DNA of 64,000 nucleotides from Gaiella occulta (GCF_003351045.1 NZ_QQZY01000004.1:186001-250000); one strand, 5' to 3'; shown: positions 8,983-16,786, numbered from the stretch's first letter. Numbers and translations: made by a program. Notes: generated from the letters alone by a model not told the origin.

Positions 8983-10758
8983 CTATGCGGCGCGTTGAAG
9001 GGCGTAGATGCCTGTGTCGGCGTGCGGAGCGGCATGTGGCTGGGGAGCATGGCGGTCGGCGGCAGGCTTCGGGGACGCGTGCCGCCGCAGGACGGAGCCC
9101 GGATACACCAGGCGGAAGCACGCCCCGCCGGTTCGAGCGCGCTCGTAGACCAGGCTTCCTCCGGCTGCCTCGGCCGCCATGCGCGCGACGGCAAGGCCGA
9201 GTCCAGCCCCTGCCGCCTCCTCGCGTGACTCTTCGCTCCGTGCGAAAGCCTCGAAGAGGTGAGACGTGAAGGCGTCTGCGACACCGCGTCCGCTGTCCTC
9301 GACTGTCAGCGTGAACTCGTCGCCGGCGTCGACGGAGACGGTGATCGGCACGTCCCCGTACCGCACGGCGTTCGAGATCAGGTTCGCGACGATCGTCTCC
9401 ATCCCCACGACATCGGCATCGATGGTCAACGTCGGGTCAACGTGGATACCGATCTTCGGTGCATAATCGGGAGCCACCTGCCAGATGACCCGGCGGACCA
9501 GTTCATGCACTCCCACAGGGACGGCAAGCCTGACGGGCGACTGTGAGACGGCCATCCGGTTCTGCGCGTCCTCTCTTTCGGCCGAGCGGTTGCGGCTCCT
9601 GATGCGCAACGAGGAAGCAGCCTGCTCGAGCAGCTCGCGGCGCATGCTCCCGTGGAACCGCCGAAGCCAGAGCGGAACCGTGGATCGGTAGACGGCGAGC
9701 CTGTCGGCCCTGCTCAGGTCGGCGCGCTCGATGGCCAGAAGGTACTCGGCGAAGAGACGGAGGAACTCGGTCGTCTTTTCGTCGCCGCTTCCAGGATCGA
9801 ACCACTCTGCTACCTCGGCAGATGTGCGGTTTGCCGCGCGGGATGTGCCCTCGTGCGCCCGGCGGAAGAACAGAGGTTCCGGGATCTCCCAGAACTGACC
9901 AGCGAGCGCCAGCTCGACCAGAAGCACGTAGTCGGCAGAGATGTAGGAGCCGTGGCCGCGCGTTCCCCGCAGTACGTCGGTGCGCATGAGGCCAAAGACG
10001 GCATTGCTCAGAACGAGGTTGCGGATGAGGACGGCAACCCGTTCGTGCGGCCGTGCCTGACGAAGGTCCAGCCCGTCCTCGTACGTACCGACCGGTTTCC
10101 CGCTCTCATCGACGATGACCGTACGGGGGTACGCGACGACGACGGACATGGGAGCCCTGTCGAGAACCTCGACACACCTCTCGATATAGGTTGGGCCGCA
10201 GAGGTCGTCATGCGCGGCCCACTTGAAGTACCGGCCCCGGGCAAGAGCAAGGGCACGGTTGTAGTTCCACGCCGCCCCTCGGTTCACCTCCGAGCGGTGC
10301 ACGGAAACCCGTTCGTCACGCCGAGCAAACACCTGGCTGATGCGCGCGGTAGCGTCCGTGGAGCCGTTGTCGCAGACGATGATCTCGATATCTCCGAACG
10401 TCTGCGATACAAGCGAAGCAAGCGCCTGCTCGAGATAGCGCTCGCCGTTGTACACCGGGACGCCGATGCTCACGCTGGGGCCGGTCTGGCAGACGCGGCC
10501 GCCGCCCGAACCTGATCGTGTCATCGGGTGCGCGAAGCGCGGCGGTGCTGGATCGATCTCGATCCTTGCACCGTGCAGCGCCGCCCAGCCGTTGGCGCGA
10601 GCAGAAACGAACGCAGCGGCCTCCACCGCGCTCGGCAGCCAAGGACTGGACACCTCGACCGAACCGTCCGTGGGCGGCGCTACAAGACATCCGGCCTCCG
10701 TCAAAGCCCGCACGAGGCTCGGCATCAGGTAGGCAGGTTCGATGAGGGTTATCCGCAT
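8983..10758 (-). CDS. Glycosyltransferase family 2 fused to a histidine-kinase-type ATPase domain
   Basis: 591 residues in one open frame. Residues ~1-75 form a small N-terminal segment I do not recognise. Residues ~93-310 are a GT-A glycosyltransferase: SIGVPVYNGERYLEQ at ~97, DNGSTD at 130-135 and AAHDDL near 181 (nucleotide-sugar and metal-binding Asp). Residues ~415-555 are a HATPase_c domain: N-box NLISNAV at 459-465, G1 DSGRG at 488, F-box LFEAFARSEE and G2 GAGLGLA at 517. No HisKA dimerisation/phosphoacceptor helix is visible before the ATPase. No signal peptide or membrane helix is seen. The fusion is unusual. It could couple ATP binding or kinase signalling to glycosyl transfer. It stands alone, with empty flanks on both sides. 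Confidence 0.85.
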   Translation of the reverse strand: MRITLIEPAYLMPSLVRALTEAGCLVAPPTDGSVEVSSPWLPSAVEAAAFVSARANGWAALHGARIEIDPAPPRFAHPMTRSGSGGGRVCQTGPSVSIGVPVYNGERYLEQALASLVSQTFGDIEIIVCDNGSTDATARISQVFARRDERVSVHRSEVNRGAAWNYNRALALARGRYFKWAAHDDLCGPTYIERCVEVLDRAPMSVVVAYPRTVIVDESGKPVGTYEDGLDLRQARPHERVAVLIRNLVLSNAVFGLMRTDVLRGTRGHGSYISADYVLLVELALAGQFWEIPEPLFFRRAHEGTSRAANRTSAEVAEWFDPGSGDEKTTEFLRLFAEYLLAIERADLSRADRLAVYRSTVPLWLRRFHGSMRRELLEQAASSLRIRSRNRSAEREDAQNRMAVSQSPVRLAVPVGVHELVRRVIWQVAPDYAPKIGIHVDPTLTIDADVVGMETIVANLISNAVRYGDVPITVSVDAGDEFTLTVEDSGRGVADAFTSHLFEAFARSEESREEAAGAGLGLAVARMAAEAAGGSLVYERARTGGACFRLVYPGSVLRRHASPKPAADRHAPQPHAAPHADTGIYALQRAA

Positions 10759-11050
10759 GCGAGACGCACACTACTGCCGGCCTCTAGGGACAGAGACGGC
10801 ATCGCTGCAAAAGCTCGAGTGCTCAATTCAGAAGGTACCCCATGAGGAAGCTGCCCGAACCATGCGTCGAACCAGATCTCCCGTCAAGGATCTCTCCGTC
10901 GTGTCTGCTGCCCGCCGGCGGCCGACCGAGAATCGGCCACCGGTACCCGGCGGTCCTGCCCGCGTTCGCAGGTACTTCTCGGACAGTGCTGTCCGCAAGC
11001 CGCGTGGTTGCGTCGATTGTCGTCCCGATCCTGGGCCGCGGGTGGCCGCA
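10759..11050. other. Divergent intergenic gap, no gene seen
   Basis: About 290 bp between the start of the leftward glycosyltransferase-ATPase gene and the operator of the rightward RHH/MazF pair. It must hold the promoter of the fusion gene, but I cannot pick out convincing -35/-10 boxes. Confidence 0.4.
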
Positions 11051-11073
11051 GCGTAGCATGATTCGTGCTACGC
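11051..11073 (+). promoter_or_regulatory. Palindromic operator/promoter of the RHH-MazF operon
   Basis: A perfect inverted repeat, GCGTAGCA and TGCTACGC, 8-bp arms separated by 7 nt. It ends 7 nt before the antitoxin ATG. The right arm contains TACGCT, a plausible -10 box, so a dimer bound here would block the promoter. Ribbon-helix-helix antitoxins typically autoregulate this way, so the antitoxin is the likely ligand (inference). Confidence 0.6.
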
Positions 11074-11080
11074 TTGGTGG

Positions 11081-11326
11081 ATGCCCCGTTCGCTGCACGT
11101 TCGCCTCGACGATGCTTCCGCCGCCGCGCTCGAGGTCGTTCGCGCCGGCGAGATGACGGATTCGGACGCGGTGCGCACGGCGCTGCGCGAGGCCGCTGCC
11201 CGCCGGCGCGTCCGCTCGGCGCTTCGCGAGGAGGTGCGGCGCGTGGCGGCCGACGAGGGCGATCGCGAGGAGATGCGGATCGTCCGGGAGCAGCTGGCCG
11301 AGCTGGCGCCACGCTCGCCGGGCTGA
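11081..11326 (+). CDS. Ribbon-helix-helix antitoxin
   Basis: 81 residues. The N-terminal RSLHVRLDDASAAALEVV strand followed by two helices is the RHH DNA-binding fold. The basic, Arg/Glu-rich C-terminus is the usual toxin-binding tail. It is followed 1 nt later by a MazF/PemK-like toxin, the standard antitoxin-first order. A TACGCT box ends 6 nt before the ATG, so the message is probably leaderless or nearly so. It should repress its own operon through the palindrome just upstream and neutralise the toxin. Confidence 0.75.
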   Translation: MPRSLHVRLDDASAAALEVVRAGEMTDSDAVRTALREAAARRRVRSALREEVRRVAADEGDREEMRIVREQLAELAPRSPG

Positions 11327-11327
11327 G

Positions 11328-11645
11328 ATGGTCCGCGGCGAGGTCTTCCACCTGCCCCCGCGGCGCGGAGCGCGCGGCCATGAACAGCGCGGTGCCCGCT
11401 ACGCGGTGATCGTGCAGGCCGACGAGTTCCTCGAGCTCAGCACCACGCTCGTCGCGCCAACCTCGGCGAGCGCGCGGCCGGCGAGCTTCCGCCCGGCGAT
11501 CACGATCGGCGGACGCGAGACGCGTGTTCTCGTCGAACAGACGACCGTGGTCGACCCGCGGCGCCTCGGCCGGCCGGCGGGGCGCCTCGACGCGGGCGAG
11601 CTGCGCGCCGTGGACGAGGCGCTCGGCCTCATCCTCGGCCTCTGA
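11328..11645 (+). CDS. MazF/PemK-family mRNA interferase toxin
   Basis: 105 residues, normal for the family. It opens with the RGEVFHLP beta strand and the R...G...R...V segment (RGHEQRGARYAVIVQAD) typical of MazF/PemK (RGDVW...PxxGSEQ-type). The VAPTSASARP and VLVEQTTVVDPRRLG strands follow. Family members are sequence-specific endoribonucleases that stop growth when the antitoxin is lost. The glycine/arginine pattern of the active-site loop is modified from the MazF consensus, so activity is likely but not certain. Confidence 0.75.
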   Translation: MVRGEVFHLPPRRGARGHEQRGARYAVIVQADEFLELSTTLVAPTSASARPASFRPAITIGGRETRVLVEQTTVVDPRRLGRPAGRLDAGELRAVDEALGLILGL

Positions 11646-11950
11646 AGGCCGGACGGGCGACGTTGTTGCCCCGTGCGGCGTGCGCTCCAGAATGCGAGTG
11701 CAGTCGAGGAAGCCGTAGAGAGAGTCCGGATGGACTACGGAACGGCGGTTCCGCTCGTCCGGGTCCGAAATGCCCGTTCAGAAGGTGATTCAACAGAGCG
11801 AGAAGCTCCGGCTCTCGGGGTGGCACGCTTCTCCCCGAGGTTTCCACCCCATCCAGGCCCGATCGCGTTGTGTCCCTATCGGGCAACGCTCCTCTTGCGC
11901 CGAAGCTGCGTCTTCCCGAGCCGATGGCGCTGGGCCCGCGTCCCCTGTCG
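11646..11950. other. Gap between two toxin-antitoxin loci, no gene seen
   Basis: 305 bp between the MazF-like stop and the stop of the leftward RHH gene. I looked here for the missing toxin partner of that antitoxin and found no plausible frame. Confidence 0.4.
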
Positions 11951-12229
11951 TCAGGCGACATCGAGGTACTCGCGCAGCGCCTTGCGGATCACGGACGATG
12001 TGGTCTCGTGATCGCGTTCCGCGCGCCGGGAGAGCGCCTCTCGCAGGTCGGGATCGAGCCGGACAGACTCGACGGTCGCGGCGACTGAGCCGATCGGTGG
12101 GCGCCCGCCTCGGCGGCGCAGGATCTCGTCGACGCCATACCCGGCCTCGGCCTTCTCGGCCAGCTCGGCAACCAGCTCATCCGTGATCGGCACGCCGCTC
12201 GCGGTCGTGCCGTGCGTCTTCTTCGCCAT
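11951..12229 (-). CDS. Orphan ribbon-helix-helix (CopG/VapB-like) antitoxin
   Basis: 92 residues. The C-terminal half (VRLDPDLREALSRRAERDHETTSSVIRKAL) is an RHH motif. The N-terminal half has GVPITDELVAELAEKAEAGYG and RRRGGRPPIG, a layout common in VapB/BrnA-like actinobacterial antitoxins. Start ATG at 12229 (MAKKTHG) is preferred; the frame is open further upstream but has no family features there. No toxin gene is adjacent on either side, so it may be an orphan, a decayed pair or a plain transcription factor. Confidence 0.65.
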   Translation of the reverse strand: MAKKTHGTTASGVPITDELVAELAEKAEAGYGVDEILRRRGGRPPIGSVAATVESVRLDPDLREALSRRAERDHETTSSVIRKALREYLDVA

Positions 12230-12307
12230 GTTGATCCGTACGGGCTTCTGGTCGCGGGTTGCGGGACGGCGCACTTGCGGCCGGTCGCCGACCCGTGTAG
12301 CGTCGCT

Positions 12308-12329
12308 GACTAGACCGAACGGTCTAGTC
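12308..12329. promoter_or_regulatory. NemR/TetR-type palindromic operator
   Basis: GACTAGACC-GAAC-GGTCTAGTC: a perfect 9-bp inverted repeat with a 4-nt spacer. Its core TAGACC-N4-GGTCTA is identical to the published NemR-box form. It lies 25 bp before the cupin ATG at 12354, whose operon-mate is a TetR-family regulator. I infer that this TetR represses the cupin-tetR pair and perhaps also the leftward antitoxin gene. Confidence 0.75.
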
Positions 12330-12353
12330 AATCGTCGAGAGGAGAGGACGGCC

Positions 12354-12740
12354 ATGCGGATAGCGAAGGAGAAGGTCGACGTGCGGTTGGAGATTCCGGG
12401 CGCCGTGATCCGTCAGCAGACGGGGTTCGGCGACGTGAGCGGCTTCGACACGCTCAGCGGCGAGTACTTCTCGCTCTCCGCCGGCGTCGACACGACACCG
12501 CTCTTCGAGGGCCTGGAGGGCGACCTCTGCCAGTGCCCCCACTGGGGCTTCGTGCTGCACGGACAGCTGACGACGACCGATGCGAATGGCGCGCGTGAGA
12601 CGGTCGAGGCCGGGGACCTGTTCCACTGGCCGCCCGGGCACAACGTCAAGGTCGACGCCGACGCGGAGATCGTGATGTTCAGTCCGCAGCGGGAGCACAG
12701 CCACGTGATCGACCACATGATCGCGAAGGTCGGCGGCTAG
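12354..12740 (+). CDS. Small cupin-domain protein
   Basis: 128 residues. A single beta-barrel with CQCPHWGFVLHGQLT (metal-ligand His and Gly-rich turn), then a second motif with GDLFHWPPGHNVKVDAD. Ribosome-binding site GAGGAGAGG lies 8 nt before ATG 12354. It is preceded by the NemR-like palindrome and followed 38 nt later by the TetR gene. In this family such small cupins are often metal-dependent detoxifying enzymes or sensors; the substrate is not evident. Regulation by an electrophile-responsive TetR is a reasonable guess from the operator. Confidence 0.75.
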   Translation: MRIAKEKVDVRLEIPGAVIRQQTGFGDVSGFDTLSGEYFSLSAGVDTTPLFEGLEGDLCQCPHWGFVLHGQLTTTDANGARETVEAGDLFHWPPGHNVKVDADAEIVMFSPQREHSHVIDHMIAKVGG

Positions 12741-12778
12741 AGGGCCCGAGGGCCCGCGTCGAGCCGCGATCCGCTGCG

Positions 12779-13372
12779 ATGGCGACAATGCAGGTGATGC
12801 ACGTGACCAAGCAGCGCCTGCTCGACGCGGGCCTTCCCATGCTCCTCGCGCACGGGTACAACGACCTCGGCATCCAGGCGCTGCTCGCGGCGACGGGCGT
12901 CCCGAAGGGATCGTTCTACCACCACTTCGAGGACAAGGAGGACTTCGCGCTCCAGGTCGTCGACCAGTACATGCGAGGGGTGCACGACGCTCTCGACGGC
13001 TGCCTTGGAGACACGAGCCGGCCCCCGCTCGAGCGCGTGCGTTCCTTCTTCGAGACGACACAGGAGCACTACCGGGAAGAGGGGTACATGGGCTGCCTGC
13101 TCGGCGGGCTCGGCCAGGAGCTGTCGGGTGTCAGCGAGGTGTTCCGGCGCAAGATCGAGGAGTGCTTCTCCGAGATCGTCGAGCAGTTGACCGTCTGCCT
13201 CGACGAGGCACGGCAGCGAGGCGAGATCCCGGCTGGTTCGGATGCGCGGCGCATGGCGAGCCTGCTGGTGGACTGCTGGGAGGGCGCCGCGCTTCGCAGC
13301 CGGCTGCGGCGAGATGCTGCCCCGTTGGACGCGATGCTCGACTTCTTCTTCCGGTCGGTCGTCGCTAGCTGA
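12779..13372 (+). CDS. TetR/AcrR-family transcriptional regulator (NemR/AcuR-like)
   Basis: 197 residues. The N-terminal HTH is TKQRLLDAGLPMLLAHGYNDLGIQALLAATGVPKGSFYHHFEDKEDF, split across residues ~10-55, with the classic KGSFYHHF recognition helix. The C-terminal ligand-binding domain has MGCLLGGLGQEL, a segment and fold typical of the NemR/AcuR branch. It contains several Cys residues (near GDT, MGC, EEC, TVC and DCW) that could sense electrophiles. ATG 12779 is used; ATG codons at 12788 and 12797 are alternatives. It most likely represses the cupin through the palindrome at 12308-12329. Confidence 0.85.
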   Translation: MATMQVMHVTKQRLLDAGLPMLLAHGYNDLGIQALLAATGVPKGSFYHHFEDKEDFALQVVDQYMRGVHDALDGCLGDTSRPPLERVRSFFETTQEHYREEGYMGCLLGGLGQELSGVSEVFRRKIEECFSEIVEQLTVCLDEARQRGEIPAGSDARRMASLLVDCWEGAALRSRLRRDAAPLDAMLDFFFRSVVAS

Positions 13373-13445
13373 GGACGCCGGCAGGCTCTCCGCGGGTGGC
13401 TCCCCGGGCACCGGGGCTCCGTCGGTTGACCGTCCGGGAACCGTC

Positions 13446-13988
13446 TCAGAGGGGCTCGGCCGACCGCCCTTCGACGCCGTGCCGCTTCAGAGACGCTCGC
13501 ACGTCCTCCAGCAACGTCATGAGGTGAAGCGGGTCGGTCGGCGACTCCTCGAAGCCGTACTGCATGTACCACGCCTCCGCGGCGTCGTGCGTGGCGTGCA
13601 CGAGGAGGACGCGAGCGCCGATCGCCTCCGCCGCCTCCAGGCATCGGAGCAGGACGTCCTGGAGCAGCGAGCGGCCGAGGCCGGCGCCTTGGTGCCCGCG
13701 GTCGACAGCGAGCCCGGCGAGCAGGATCGCCGCTACCGGCCTCGCCCGAGGCTGGCCCTTGAGCGCTCGCGCGGCGGCGTTTTCCGGGGCGACCTGCGCG
13801 GCCGCGAGCGCGTAGTAGCCGACGACCGTCTGTCCGTCCTCGAGCGTCGTGACGAACACGCGGGCGGAGCCTGAGGCGTGCGCGCCGCGTGCGTGCCGCC
13901 GGAGCCACTTGTCGAGCGCCTGCTCGCCGCAGTCGAACTGGTCGAGGCGGTGGTGCTTCCCGAGCGGCTCGGGGCGCCGGTAGGCCAC
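13446..13988 (-). CDS. GNAT-family acetyltransferase toxin (TacT-like)
   Basis: 180 residues, GTG start. The start PEPLGKHHRLDQFDCGEQALDKWLRRHA is the hallmark N-terminus of TacT/AtaT-type toxins that acetylate the amino acid on charged tRNA. The acetyl-CoA loop is VDRGHQGAGLGRSLL and the late catalytic Tyr lies in AWYMQYGF. The upstream gene, 3 nt away, is a DUF1778 antitoxin. The pair is therefore a type II TA system. Target tRNA cannot be told from the sequence. Confidence 0.85.
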   Translation of the reverse strand: MAYRRPEPLGKHHRLDQFDCGEQALDKWLRRHARGAHASGSARVFVTTLEDGQTVVGYYALAAAQVAPENAAARALKGQPRARPVAAILLAGLAVDRGHQGAGLGRSLLQDVLLRCLEAAEAIGARVLLVHATHDAAEAWYMQYGFEESPTDPLHLMTLLEDVRASLKRHGVEGRSAEPL

Positions 13989-13991
13989 CGG

Positions 13992-14264
13992 CTAGTCGGC
14001 GCTGAAGACGCTCGGCTTGGAGAAGAGCTTCTCGAGGCCCGGGTTGTCCTGCGGCGAGCGGTCGAGCAGCGCGACGAACCGCTCCCACCGCTCGGGCTCG
14101 AGGACGAACTCCCGCCGGTCGGCGAGCAGCCGCTCAGCCTCGACGGCTGCCGCGTCGACGACGAAGTCGGTCAGCGTCCGCTCCGCGGTCTGCGCCGCCT
14201 GCCGGACGAGGCGGTCTGTCTCCGGATCGACGCGGAAGTCCCAGCGCTCCTTGACCTTGCTCAT
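13992..14264 (-). CDS. DUF1778 (TacA-like) antitoxin
   Basis: 90 residues. The N-terminal RHH motif is ERWDFRVDPETDRLVRQAAQ followed by TLTDFVVDAAAVEAE. The C-terminal toxin-wrapping tail has LEPERWERFVALLDRSP and PGLEKLFSKPSVF. ATG 14264 begins MSKVKERW. It is followed at once by the GNAT toxin. A possible promoter reading leftward is TTGCGA, 17 nt, TACAGC between 14300 and 14272, and TGTAC/GTACA arms at 14274-14294 could be an operator; both are weak. Confidence 0.82.
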   Translation of the reverse strand: MSKVKERWDFRVDPETDRLVRQAAQTAERTLTDFVVDAAAVEAERLLADRREFVLEPERWERFVALLDRSPQDNPGLEKLFSKPSVFSAD

Positions 14265-14418
14265 GCACCGAGCTGTACACACATCGTCCGTACATCGCAA
14301 GAGGCGACCGACTACGAAGCGAGGCTCGCACGGACGAGGGCCCGCGTCCGGTGGAGGGCCGCCACTGGGCACCGCCATGAGCGGTTGGCGTGCCGTTGGC
14401 GTTACGGGCTTCTCCAGC

Positions 14419-14438
14419 CTATGCGGAGCTCCGCATAG
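14419..14438. repeat. Perfect 20-bp palindrome
   Basis: CTATGCGGAG-CTCCGCATAG, with no spacer, in a ~300-bp gene-free stretch between the TacA-like antitoxin start and the 3' end of the NERD gene. No gene starts next to it. It may be a regulator site, a recombination site or a remnant of an inverted repeat. Confidence 0.6.
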
Positions 14439-14563
14439 ACGGGTCAAGTCCAGTTCCAATTCCGATTCGAATCCCGTTCGGAACAACAGCCAGGAGTGGG
14501 CGCAGCCAGTACCGAAAAGGGAGAACGACAGGCCGGCTCGCTCGGCTGCGGATCACCGAAATG

Positions 14564-15424
14564 CTAGGCGGGAGGTAGCGCGGCCGCAACGCGCCGAGCG
14601 AGCGTGATCAGGTGCTCACCTGCGAGCGGGCCGTCCGCGAGCAGTTGCTCGCCGAGCGCCTTGGCCCAGCCGACCCAGACCTCGTTGAGCCGGAACGGCT
14701 TCGCGAACAGCGACCATTCAGCATCGACGAAGCAGAGCGCGGCCTTCACATCGATCTCGAACTCCTGGACGACGGCTTCCCCGAGCGCGGATCGGATCGC
14801 CTCGATCTGCTTCCCCATCCCACCGACGAGCCTGGTGCAGTCCCGGCGTCCGACGTAGAGCCGCAGATCTGTCGAGAACCAGCCGCCCCTGTCGATCCGC
14901 TGCACCTTGCCCGCGTAGTTCTTCGCGTCGATGGCGTAGATGCCGTTGCGGCAGACCGCGATGTGGTCGATGTTCGCCTTCGAACCCGGGATCCTGCGGT
15001 CGTGCAGGACGATGACCCGCGACTCGTCGTGGATCGACTCCAGGTACTCGCCAAGACGCCGTTCGCCCTTGCTGCCGATACCCCACGCGCGTGTGGACTG
15101 CGGTTCGGTCGAGAGAGCGAGATAGACGCCGCCGATGCGACGGCCGAGCTTCTGCTTCGCATGCTCCTCGCGCCGGTCGTGGAGCTTCTCGTACTTGCGT
15201 CTGGCCGAGGCCCCGGGAGTACCCCGTTCGAAGGAGGTCGGCGACGAACGCTGCTCGACCGATGCTGGGTCCGGTTCACTTGCGGTGCGCTTCTCCACGC
15301 AGGCGAGGCAGGTGATCGCCTTCAGGCTCGGGTTCCACTCCGCCCGCGAACCCGCATCGAGCGCAGAGCCACAGGCAACACAGACATCGGGGCGGCGCAG
15401 TGCCATGACTCGCGGCTCGCGCAT
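14564..15424 (-). CDS. NERD-domain (nuclease-related) protein with N-terminal zinc ribbon
   Basis: 286 residues. Residues ~14-45 hold a Cys4 pattern (CVACG ... CLAC), a small zinc ribbon. A basic linker follows (RRKYEKLHDRREEHAKQKLG). The NERD domain runs from ~115: GSKGERRLGEYL, VIVLHDRRIPGSKANIDHIAV and YAIDAKNYAGKV. The last two give the Asp and the D-K pair of PD-(D/E)XK-like nucleases. NERD proteins are thought to act on DNA and often sit in mobile regions; here the gene lies just outside the tRNA-Asp repeats. ATG 15424 is used; ATG 15406 is possible, neither having a clear ribosome-binding site. Confidence 0.8.
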   Translation of the reverse strand: MREPRVMALRRPDVCVACGSALDAGSRAEWNPSLKAITCLACVEKRTASEPDPASVEQRSSPTSFERGTPGASARRKYEKLHDRREEHAKQKLGRRIGGVYLALSTEPQSTRAWGIGSKGERRLGEYLESIHDESRVIVLHDRRIPGSKANIDHIAVCRNGIYAIDAKNYAGKVQRIDRGGWFSTDLRLYVGRRDCTRLVGGMGKQIEAIRSALGEAVVQEFEIDVKAALCFVDAEWSLFAKPFRLNEVWVGWAKALGEQLLADGPLAGEHLITLARRVAAALPPA

Positions 15425-15451
15425 CTACTGAACTTACAGGCGGTTTCGAAG

Positions 15452-15479
15452 GCGGGAGCGACGGGACTCGAACCCGCGA
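15452..15479 (-). repeat. Partial copy of the tRNA-Asp 3' end (putative attachment scar)
   Basis: 28 nt identical to 21311-21338, the T-arm and acceptor 3' strand of the tRNA-Asp gene. The match stops before the anticodon arm, so it is not a tRNA gene. It lies 3028 bp from the next copy at 18480. Immediately right of it, 15479-15489 is the exact inverse of the 11 nt at 21299-21309 next to the true tRNA. Confidence 0.7.
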
Positions 15480-15547
15480 TTGTCACCCCATCGAGATTCG
15501 CTGAGCTACTGGGGAGGGCGGCGGGGTAGTTGTGGCGGCCAGGAGGG

Positions 15548-16696
15548 CTACGCCGCTTCTCGAGGCACCGGACCTCCGCGCACCGGCTGGCCCGCGATGA
15601 TGCGCCGTTCGTTGTCGCGCAGACGCGGCTCATAGTGCGAGAAGAACAGCTTGCCGACGAGCTCGCGCCGGCTCCGAACGCCGGTCTTCTCGAACACGCT
15701 CTTCAGGTGCTGCTGCACCGTGTGAGGTGACACGAAGAGGGCGTCCGCGATCTGCGCCGTCGAGTCGCCCTGCAGAACCAGCCGGGTGACCTCCTCCTCG
15801 CGCGGAGTCAGCCCGTAAGCGGCGATGAGCAAGGGCGTGATCCGGGCAGGGTGCGCGGGTTCGATGATGACGGCCACCCGCCGCGCGCCGCCCGCCACGA
15901 GCGAGGCTCCGTGAAGCACGATCCACCGACCGTCGCGCGAGAGCACCCGCGCGACCGCGACCTCCCCCGCCACCTCCTGCCCGTCGGCGGTACGCAGCGC
16001 GCGACCGGCCACGGCGAGCACCGAAGGAGGAAGCCTGTTCTGACCGTCCCAGTCGCCATCCGGCAGTTTGCCGAGCCAGCGCTCCGTGCCGGGCGTCAGC
16101 GATTCGACGCTCCAGTTTTCATTGAGGACGACGAGCCCCGGCGCGCCCGGCCCCTCGGGATCCGCCGCCTCGCCGACCAGCAGCCCCCGGCGGGCGCCCT
16201 CGGCGAGGTATGTCGAGACGGCGCGCAGGAACTCGAGCTCCTCCTGATCGAACTGCGGCTGCCCGGGCTCCCGATACAGGCCGGCGACACCCCACGCCTC
16301 GCCCGCTCGTGTCCGCAGGGCGAGCAGCAGCTCCTGGTCACCGCCGTACTCCATGTTCGCGTGCCAGCGCGCGCTAGAGCTGGGGTTGCCGCCGGTTGCT
16401 TCGTGCAGCGTGGAGACGCCGCGCTCGGAGCGCACGACGCTCGTGAGGTTGTGAAAGTCGTCCTCGTAGTACTCCTGGGCCATCCACTCCGGCGGCAGCT
16501 CAAAAAGCTCGGCCTGGTAGTGGCTCGTGACGAGCAACGACGCCGGGTCGAGCGTGAACCAGCAGGGCGACATGTAGTGCGGCACGGCGGCTGCGACGGC
16601 CTCGGTCGACTCGCGCCAGAACGTCGGCAGGTCAAGACCCTGTCCGGCGAGCGCTGCAATCCGCTCCCCGGCTCGCTCCTTCGCATACGCGCCCAC
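15548..16696 (-). CDS. LuxR-family transcriptional regulator with N-terminal sensor region
   Basis: 382 residues, GTG start. The C-terminal HTH is GLTPREEEVTRLVLQGDS followed by STAQIADALFVSPHTVQQHLKSV, a complete GerE/LuxR domain at ~310-370. The N-terminal ~180 residues look GAF-like (LLLALRTRAGEAWGVAGLYRE, an Asp/Glu-rich loop, then a helical QEELEFLRAVSTYLAEGARRG). A second PAS-like stretch follows (GLVVLNENWSVESLTPGTERWL). It is divergent from a SnoaL-cupin-cupin operon with 90 bp between the starts, so it probably controls that operon. It lies between two tRNA-Asp fragments and may be element cargo. Confidence 0.85.
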   Translation of the reverse strand: MGAYAKERAGERIAALAGQGLDLPTFWRESTEAVAAAVPHYMSPCWFTLDPASLLVTSHYQAELFELPPEWMAQEYYEDDFHNLTSVVRSERGVSTLHEATGGNPSSSARWHANMEYGGDQELLLALRTRAGEAWGVAGLYREPGQPQFDQEELEFLRAVSTYLAEGARRGLLVGEAADPEGPGAPGLVVLNENWSVESLTPGTERWLGKLPDGDWDGQNRLPPSVLAVAGRALRTADGQEVAGEVAVARVLSRDGRWIVLHGASLVAGGARRVAVIIEPAHPARITPLLIAAYGLTPREEEVTRLVLQGDSTAQIADALFVSPHTVQQHLKSVFEKTGVRSRRELVGKLFFSHYEPRLRDNERRIIAGQPVRGGPVPREAA

Positions 16697-16786
16697 GTGC
16701 GGATGCTACGCCCGCGCCGGGCGAGGCGGAAATACCAGCTTTCTGGCAGAGACACGCCTCGCTGCCCGGGCTAACGTCGCTCTCCG

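Noticed and set aside
8640-9269. Rightward gene overlapping the end of the glycosyltransferase-ATPase fusion
   Set aside because: It is low-complexity Arg/Gly/Ala sequence without motifs and overlaps a well-supported gene.
11629-11961. A toxin gene paired with the lone RHH antitoxin
   Set aside because: The 110-codon frame there has no PIN, RelE or MazF features and overlaps both flanking genes.
15452-15530. Possible complete tRNA on the minus strand with a TAGCTCAG-like D-arm
   Set aside because: The acceptor 5' strand and anticodon stem do not pair; only the T-arm and 3' strand match tRNA-Asp.
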